Of a DNA stretch of 27,150 nucleotides, positions 21,997-27,150 are shown in pieces. This DNA is from a virus, in IMG/VR virus record IMGVR_UViG_3300030389_001492, positions 1 to 27,150 of that record; one strand, 5' to 3'. The notes beneath the pieces are model-generated. The model was not told the origin of the DNA. It made no database searches and was given only the letters and a program-made list of their open reading frames with translations. The position numbers and the translations under genes are program-made. The first letter of the stretch is position 1. Every line of letters starts with the position of its first letter.

Positions 21997-24144
21997 TTAC
22001 ACACCAGCTAAAACACCTAATATGTTTTGAAATATTGAACTCCATCCATTTGCTTTAGCAGCGTCTGTTTTTGAGTTTGCTTGAAGCTGTGCAATCATCA
22101 AAGAACTCGCCCTTTGTTTATCATTATCTGATGCTGTAAATATCCAATTCATCATATCTCTATCTGCTTGAAAAATATGATCTAACTGTGTCTTTGTAAA
22201 TGCAGTCGCATTTTGGGCATCTTGCATATTAGCTGCATTTTTAGCGGCTGTGTTTGTTGTCGTAACTAACTGTTCCCATTGAGCATTAGCTTGAGCAATC
22301 GTTAATGAGTTAGTAGCATTAAATTGAGCCCGGTTCTCTTTTAATGTTGAAAAGAATTTATTCATGGCATTTTGCTCTTGAAATTCTAGACCATCCATTG
22401 TATTTTTTTGTTCAGCATTAAATTTCTCTTGAGAAGCAATAAGACCCTCTATAAACATATCTACTTGATTCTTTTGTTCAGCATTAAATTGTTTCTGTGC
22501 ATTTTCAGCTGCTTGATCTTTAAACATTGCCTGAACTTTAGCTTCTGCTTTAAATATTGCAGTTTGTTGCTCATTGTCTAGGTTTTTAAGATCCATTTGA
22601 AGAAAAGCATTAGCATTAGCAACTTCAGCTTGTTGTTTGTTAGTTAAATTAGTTATATCCATCTTAGTTAAAGCTGCTGCATCTGATAAAATTTTTGCAT
22701 TTTCTGCATCTAAATTGGCTAAATCAACAGTGTTAGCCATTCTAGCATTTTCTAATGCTATCTGCACATCTGCATCATAATTTTGTCTAGCTATTTCAGA
22801 TATAGTAGATGCATTTTTTACCCTTGCTTGAAACTCCTGATCAAATTCCACACCCAAAAAGGTTGCCCTTTGTTCAGCTGCTAATATAGTAGCTTGTTGT
22901 CTATTAGAAAGATTTTCCAATTCAAACCTAGCAACAGTTTGAGCATCTGCTTGTGCAATTGGTATTGCAGACTCCATAGCTGCTTGTACAATAGCCTGAC
23001 CTGCAAGAGATGATGCATTTAGTCCTCTAGCATTCATAGCCGCTAATGCTGTTCTCATAGCTCCTGCTGCCCACGGGGGTGTACGACCCGGTTCAAAGTC
23101 AGTCATTAATTCATCTAGCTGTCCTTTTACCATAGCTTTTGTACTAGGGTCTGCTGTTGCAAAAGCTGCTTCAGTTTTTTGAATTACTTCATCTGCTTTA
23201 TCTTTATCATAGGCTGATTGAACTGTTTCATTATCTTGTAATGTTCTTTTGTTTGGTGCTTTTACAGTTTGTGCATTTTCTATCTGAGCTGCTTGTAAGT
23301 CTAGTTGAGACAATTCATTTTTGTCCATTGTTACAGCATCAACTTTTGCATCCTCACTTACAGTTCCTTTTACTGCATTAACATCTTTTAAATTTTCATC
23401 TATTTTATCTGCTGTTTTTGAAACATCTTCGTCTGCAATGGTACTTGCATCTAAAGTTCCTTGATAGTTTGCAGTATTAGTAGTTCCTATATCTACATTT
23501 TGATTTGTTGTATCAACAGTTCCTGTAATCTGACCTGCATCACTATCTATTTTTGCTGAGTCTTTTTCTGCATCAGTAATTGTTGATATAGGTGTTGAAG
23601 TAATTTTAGGTGCATATGCTCCTCCAGGTGTCTCACCATCATCTGTGGTAGTAGTACTCGTAGTACCTGTACTCGTAGTGCCTGTACCTGTAGTATTCGT
23701 ATTAGCAGTGGTATTAGTAGTAGTAGTAGTATCAGGAGTAAATGTAGTAGCACCAGCAACTGTTGAGCCAAACTTTATGTTCATATCTGTAGCTTGTTGT
23801 GTATTAGAACCTGCACCCTCTGCTTTAGCTTGAGCCATCCATTGTTCTTTTGTAAATGGCGCATTACTAAAATCATAATTTTCAAATGTAGATAAGTCTT
23901 TATAATCACCTGATGAACCACTAATATATTTGTTCATTTCAGCTAATCCACCATCCATAAATCCACGTTTTTGTCTTCCTACAAGTGTTGTAGCTTCATT
24001 AAACATTTCCACGACATAACTTTTAGCTTTATCGTTACCCATGATAAATTTATTAATATCATTTATATTGTTACTGCCCGTGTAGCCTTTCATCTGTGCT
24101 AACTTGAACATTTGATCATTTGTAAATCCTGCAAAATCTGCCAT
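21997..24144 (-). CDS. Repetitive Ala/Gln/Asn-rich virion protein (715 aa)
   Basis: The ATG at 24144 follows AAGGA. Residues 1-110 are ordered in appearance. About 133-170 is almost pure Thr/Asn/Gly/Ser, and 170-330 is acidic. About 330-700 is long helical with repeats: a NLsNrQQA..AaA unit occurs three times (about 410-435, 500-520, 525-545), and an FNAEQKN unit twice (with a degenerate third copy), about 560-625. The protein ends in a hydrophobic SIFQNILGVLAGV. Proteins of this style occur in late operons of marine podoviruses. Its helical rod and position suggest a tail or internal virion component; the exact role is unknown. Confidence 0.8.
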   Translation of the reverse strand: MADFAGFTNDQMFKLAQMKGYTGSNNINDINKFIMGNDKAKSYVVEMFNEATTLVGRQKRGFMDGGLAEMNKYISGSSGDYKDLSTFENYDFSNAPFTKEQWMAQAKAEGAGSNTQQATDMNIKFGSTVAGATTFTPDTTTTTNTTANTNTTGTGTTSTGTTSTTTTDDGETPGGAYAPKITSTPISTITDAEKDSAKIDSDAGQITGTVDTTNQNVDIGTTNTANYQGTLDASTIADEDVSKTADKIDENLKDVNAVKGTVSEDAKVDAVTMDKNELSQLDLQAAQIENAQTVKAPNKRTLQDNETVQSAYDKDKADEVIQKTEAAFATADPSTKAMVKGQLDELMTDFEPGRTPPWAAGAMRTALAAMNARGLNASSLAGQAIVQAAMESAIPIAQADAQTVARFELENLSNRQQATILAAEQRATFLGVEFDQEFQARVKNASTISEIARQNYDADVQIALENARMANTVDLANLDAENAKILSDAAALTKMDITNLTNKQQAEVANANAFLQMDLKNLDNEQQTAIFKAEAKVQAMFKDQAAENAQKQFNAEQKNQVDMFIEGLIASQEKFNAEQKNTMDGLEFQEQNAMNKFFSTLKENRAQFNATNSLTIAQANAQWEQLVTTTNTAAKNAANMQDAQNATAFTKTQLDHIFQADRDMMNWIFTASDNDKQRASSLMIAQLQANSKTDAAKANGWSSIFQNILGVLAGV
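23645..23736. repeat. Imperfect short-repeat tract encoding Thr-rich segment
   Basis: GTA-rich triplets and recurring GTACCTGT/GTACTCGT-type units, ending in a pure (TAG)n-like run near 23716-23732, encode the Thr/Asn/Gly-rich linker of the 715-aa protein on the minus strand. Such tracts change length by slippage. Confidence 0.7.
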
Positions 24145-24149
24145 GTTGA

Positions 24150-24380
24150 TTAATCCTTACTTAATACTTTATCTAATTTATCTTCTAATCTGTGTAATGC
24201 ATCCATCACTTGACTAAGATCATCACGCATTTCTTTACGTGTTACGTATTCTTCTCTTGTTTTATTTAGTAGTATGTCTATACGTTTTACTTCCTGTATG
24301 AGTCCTCTAAATGCCCATACAGCAGGAGCTATAACTAAAGTTAAAATGATGTTCCAAAACATCCACATACTAATTTCCAT
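24150..24380 (-). CDS. Small membrane protein, holin candidate (76 aa)
   Basis: A 76-residue protein with one N-terminal membrane segment (about 5-25, IILTLVIAPAVWAF) and a long charged helix after it (KTREEYVTRKEMRDDL ... RLEDKLDKVL) with heptad hydrophobic spacing. Single-span proteins with a cytoplasmic coiled coil are common beside phage lysis genes. It lies 4 bases after the 158-aa membrane protein gene and upstream of the SleB hydrolase, so a holin or pinholin role is possible. No experiment or close match backs this, and a virion membrane anchor is an alternative. Confidence 0.7.
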   Translation of the reverse strand: MEISMWMFWNIILTLVIAPAVWAFRGLIQEVKRIDILLNKTREEYVTRKEMRDDLSQVMDALHRLEDKLDKVLSKD

Positions 24381-24383
24381 ATT

Positions 24384-24860
24384 TTACTCCTGTATTGATT
24401 TTAAATACCATACGAGCCAACCAAAACCGACAATTGTACATAATAATAAAAATATAAAAATGCCCTCTATAATACGTTCTTTTATCTCTTGCTGACGATA
24501 TAGTTGTTCTTGTCTAGCTTTTCTAATCTTGCCCTCCATTGCAATCAATTCTTCCCAAGCTTTATGACCATGTGAAAATTGAATGAAAGTTTTAAGCTCA
24601 TATCTTTGCTCTTCTAGTTTCTTCTTAGCGGCAAAGGCTTCTAATGCTTCTTGCTCTACTGATCCAAATATCTTACGAAAGATAGGTGGATTCTTAGCTT
24701 GTTTCTCTTTTTGTTCTATATCAGACACAGCACTCATCCATCTTGATAAATCGCCTGTCATAGATTCAATATCACGACCTGCTTGAAAAGCACGTTTAAG
24801 ACCAGAAAATGCCGTACTTGCTGTGGTCAGGCAAGCACCAATTGTAATTGGATCAAACAT
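24384..24860 (-). CDS. Tail-anchored helical protein (158 aa)
   Basis: The ATG at 24860 shares one base with the stop of the chaperone-like gene (TAATG). Residues 1-25 are mildly hydrophobic (ITIGACLTTASTAFSGL). Residues 35-130 are strongly helical and charged, with a KKKLEEQRYEL coiled-coil stretch. The C-terminus has one strong membrane span (about 133-153, FIFLLLCTIVGFGWLVWYL) followed by KSIQE. This single C-terminal anchor after a long soluble helix could suit a lysis or envelope-fusion protein, or a virion protein inserted at entry. No family is recognised. Confidence 0.7.
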   Translation of the reverse strand: MFDPITIGACLTTASTAFSGLKRAFQAGRDIESMTGDLSRWMSAVSDIEQKEKQAKNPPIFRKIFGSVEQEALEAFAAKKKLEEQRYELKTFIQFSHGHKAWEELIAMEGKIRKARQEQLYRQQEIKERIIEGIFIFLLLCTIVGFGWLVWYLKSIQE

Positions 24861-25369
24861 TAAGATGGTTTAGTTGGCCAGGTTACATTATATATGTCAG
24901 ATGCTTTTGTTATATCACGTAGCTGTTGTCTATAAGTTCTCCATGCACTAGAATCTCCATCTGCATCTTCAATCTTATGTATCTGCCAATCAGCTTCTTC
25001 TAATAAAGATATACGAGTAGCTCTTAATGCATTTTTTTGTGTATCATCTAAATGTGCTTGATATGCAGTATCTTGTGATTCCTTAGTTACAGTATTGCCA
25101 TCTTCATCTGTGTAGGCTGTATGTCTATCTATTTCTTTCCACTTTACATACCATTTACCATCTTTTTGCTCTACACCATCTTTTACAATAACTTTTGTTA
25201 TAGCTGATGCACTAGGCATTGCTGAATCATATACTAATTCGTAACCTAGATGCTCAACCATATCTGCTTGTATGCCCACACTTGAGGGAAATGATATATT
25301 TGGATTGTTATCACGTATTTCCTTTTCTGTGTGTACATCTCCTGTATCTTTTTTTCTGTAATCTGCCAT
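24860..25369 (-). CDS. Tail fibre assembly chaperone-like protein
   Basis: A 169-residue protein. The C-terminal 55 residues follow the phage tail-assembly-chaperone pattern: LRATRISLLEEADW at about 115-128, a variable loop, AWRTYRQQLRDIT at about 142-154, and a closing VTWPTKPS. The N-terminal part (PSSVGIQADMVEHLGY and a KDGKWYVKWKEIDR segment) resembles the strand-rich region seen in the same proteins. They help fold or attach tail fibres and normally follow a fibre gene, as here: the fibre gene ends 9 bases upstream. A minor tail component is the alternative. Confidence 0.8.
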   Translation of the reverse strand: MADYRKKDTGDVHTEKEIRDNNPNISFPSSVGIQADMVEHLGYELVYDSAMPSASAITKVIVKDGVEQKDGKWYVKWKEIDRHTAYTDEDGNTVTKESQDTAYQAHLDDTQKNALRATRISLLEEADWQIHKIEDADGDSSAWRTYRQQLRDITKASDIYNVTWPTKPS

Positions 25370-25378
25370 TTTTTTCTC

Positions 25379-27150
25379 CTATCGAAAAGCTAAAAATATA
25401 TATTTGGAATCTGAATCCCCATCATTCATATCATTTGTTATATTGTGACTACTACCTGTTTCTGAAGTTCTAATGCTTCCATCATTACCTACTATAGCAA
25501 ATCCTGAATTATAAGTGTCAATAACACTTTGTGATGTTTGTATACTATCTGTTGCACTCATGTTATCATATGTATCATTTCCATAGTTTGATATACCTCT
25601 TGTGGTGTCAAATAAAAGCCATGAACCTTTATCTGCTGCACTACTTGCATCATTAAGGTAATTTCTTATCATTACAAATCTAGCTGAACTTGAAAATCCA
25701 CAATCAATATTCTGTAAACTTGCAGAGCCAGAATAACTTCCAACTTTACTTATGTTAGGAAACGTAGCAAACATTGTGTATTGATAAATTGCACCATCTC
25801 TATTAATACCACCTGCGTTACCACTTTCTTGTTTTACAGAAAAAGTATTTTTATTAGGATATAAGTCTGCCCACGGGCTGTAAGCAGTACCAAACTCAGA
25901 ATTAGACCAAGAATAACCATAACGTGTTTCTGGATTAGGAGTAGCATGTTTACAGTAAATTAATACACCTGTATGATCACTTGATTCATAGGTGTTTACC
26001 CATATCATTTCAGGCTCTACACCTAAATTATGAGGTATGTGTTGTAGTGCAGTACCATCTCCTATATAGTATCCTGAATGTGCAACTTTAGGAAACTCTC
26101 TTATCATATTAACATAGTTAAGATAACCATTTAATAAAAATCCTGAATAAAATCCTGTTGAGAAAAAATTGTGATTACCACTAGGTGACAATTCAACATC
26201 TGCATCCCAATTTGCAATATGTGCTTTTCTATCTATTCTTCGACTTAAACTAAAATATCTATTAGAGCTACCTGCATTTGCATTATTCATTATAGCTATA
26301 TCTGGAGCAAACCCTGCAGGTGCGCGTGGATTATCTGATCTTTGATCTCCTAAAAATCCTGCATACACTTCTGTATTTGTACTAGGTGTATCCATCGGAG
26401 TCTGTCTAATGGCTATGTATGTAAAGTCATCACCTGAATTGTTCCACGTAGAATGTGTCTTGTTAGCAGTAGCAATTCCAGAATAATTCACCATCTGAAA
26501 ACCATCAGGCATAGCTTGTATACCAACTCTATTTGAATTAGTAGAATCAGAGTCATTCATTTTTACGTAATTTGCTGATCCATTGCTACCACTTGTACCT
26601 GACATTATTCCTTGACTGTTATGATGAATATAAGGTGGAGCAAAACCACCACCACCTGTGGGTCTTTGATCATTAAACGAAAACCATCTACCATCATCAG
26701 CATCATATTGTCCACCACTACCTGTGGCATTTTTAACCATTAGAAATTTTGGTTCCCAGCCTAGTGTAACTTTTGTGCCATCTGTTCCACCAGAATACTG
26801 CCCACAATTGATAAAACTATTAGGAGACTCATCATGTGCAAATAGAAAAGCTATGTATGTATCACCATTATCACCATTAGCATTGTTGCCACTAAATTGT
26901 CCTACTTGAAACTCTGTACTTGTTGGTGTTGTTGTATTCCACATAGAACCTGTGCCACTAGAAAAACCATTAACTGTATTAAACTCTTGCCAAGTTCCAT
27001 TCCCTCTTGATCTGTGAAAACAAGCCCAATTTCTATTAGTGTCTACATTCTTAATCATTATATAGCCAGGTTCACATTGTAGATTATGACTAACAGTTTT
27101 AGATCCTGATGTAATTCCTGTGTAAGTAACAATATCAAAAAATCTAGGCT
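25379..27150 (-). CDS. Tail-fibre-like repeat protein (5' end outside the window)
   Basis: The frame is open from the stop at 25379 to the right window edge: upstream of the first in-frame ATG at 27058 another 30 codons (starting PRFFDIVTYTG) continue the same fold, so the gene begins beyond 27150. About 590 residues are visible. They hold several related beta-rich modules, each with a Y-x-G-x-G or Y-S-G start, an (I/L)xHNLG-type strand and a PxFxxxKN-type strand: for example YTGITSGSKTVSHNL then GYIMIKN, YSGGTDGTKVTLGW then KFLMVKN, and IPHNLGVEP then MIWVNTY. This fits DUF7483-like domains of marine phage fibres. Gly, Ser, Asn and Trp/Tyr are abundant. It probably binds the host surface. 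Confidence 0.85.
   Translation of the reverse strand, partial: PRFFDIVTYTGITSGSKTVSHNLQCEPGYIMIKNVDTNRNWACFHRSRGNGTWQEFNTVNGFSSGTGSMWNTTTPTSTEFQVGQFSGNNANGDNGDTYIAFLFAHDESPNSFINCGQYSGGTDGTKVTLGWEPKFLMVKNATGSGGQYDADDGRWFSFNDQRPTGGGGFAPPYIHHNSQGIMSGTSGSNGSANYVKMNDSDSTNSNRVGIQAMPDGFQMVNYSGIATANKTHSTWNNSGDDFTYIAIRQTPMDTPSTNTEVYAGFLGDQRSDNPRAPAGFAPDIAIMNNANAGSSNRYFSLSRRIDRKAHIANWDADVELSPSGNHNFFSTGFYSGFLLNGYLNYVNMIREFPKVAHSGYYIGDGTALQHIPHNLGVEPEMIWVNTYESSDHTGVLIYCKHATPNPETRYGYSWSNSEFGTAYSPWADLYPNKNTFSVKQESGNAGGINRDGAIYQYTMFATFPNISKVGSYSGSASLQNIDCGFSSSARFVMIRNYLNDASSAADKGSWLLFDTTRGISNYGNDTYDNMSATDSIQTSQSVIDTYNSGFAIVGNDGSIRTSETGSSHNITNDMNDGDSDSKYIFLAFR

Noticed and set aside
21965-22045. N-terminal extension of the wall hydrolase, with a possible signal peptide
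   Set aside because: It would overlap the end of the 715-aa gene and has no ribosome-binding site; the ATG at 21964 has one.
1-27150. tRNA genes
   Set aside because: Nearly all sequence is coding, and no gap is large enough or shows a T-loop motif with flanking acceptor stems.

Overview
The window is part of an AT-rich (about one third GC, judged by eye) tailed-phage genome. It is most likely a marine podovirus of the HMO-2011 type that infects an AT-rich marine alphaproteobacterium; SAR11-like is my guess, not a demonstration. The best evidence is the family A DNA polymerase, which carries a DnaJ-like four-cysteine zinc motif between its exonuclease and polymerase halves, a hallmark reported for the SAR116 phage HMO-2011. 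A T7-like endonuclease I, a class II (B12-dependent) ribonucleotide reductase, a split primase and helicase, and large virion proteins of the type seen in marine podoviruses agree with this.

The layout is two convergent arms. The plus-strand arm (1-14390) is tightly packed, with many 1- or 4-base stop/start overlaps. It opens with an ATPase-acetyltransferase fusion. A run of about ten tiny genes follows (1229-3587), including several membrane proteins and a zinc-ribbon GIY-YIG-like protein. A tyrosine recombinase comes next (3601-4728). The replication and nucleotide module (4775-13711) encodes primase, DnaB-type helicase, DNA polymerase, an acidic-tailed candidate ssDNA-binding protein, a Cas4-like exonuclease, endonuclease I, a DUF3310 protein and the class II reductase. 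The arm ends with an endonuclease VII-type resolvase, a small protein resembling ribosome modulation factor and a 40-residue coiled-coil protein. A hairpin and a rho-independent terminator (14401-14487) close it.

The minus-strand arm (27150 down to 14485) carries late genes. In transcription order these are a tail-fibre-like protein cut by the window end, a tail-assembly-chaperone-like protein, two small membrane proteins that could be holins, a repetitive 715-residue virion protein, a SleB-type cell-wall hydrolase, three more virion-type proteins, and a final 1370-residue protein that is probably an internal or ejection protein. Terminase, portal and capsid genes are not in the window. No RNA polymerase gene is visible, so host RNA polymerase probably reads at least the plus arm; a sigma70-like promoter lies at 8820-8847.

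How it works together: the plus arm takes over the cell, makes deoxynucleotides, copies the DNA and resolves branched DNA with two different resolvases. The minus arm builds the tail and ejection apparatus and lyses the cell. The recombinase leaves open whether the phage can integrate.

The observations most worth a second look are the absence of GCWGC and CCWGG from the plus arm although both are common in the minus arm, an exact 24-base repeat inside primase and polymerase, the zinc insertion in the polymerase, the ATPase-acetyltransferase fusion, and the ribosome-modulation-factor-like protein. No stretch above 300 bases lacks a gene. I see no tRNA, CRISPR array or insertion sequence.
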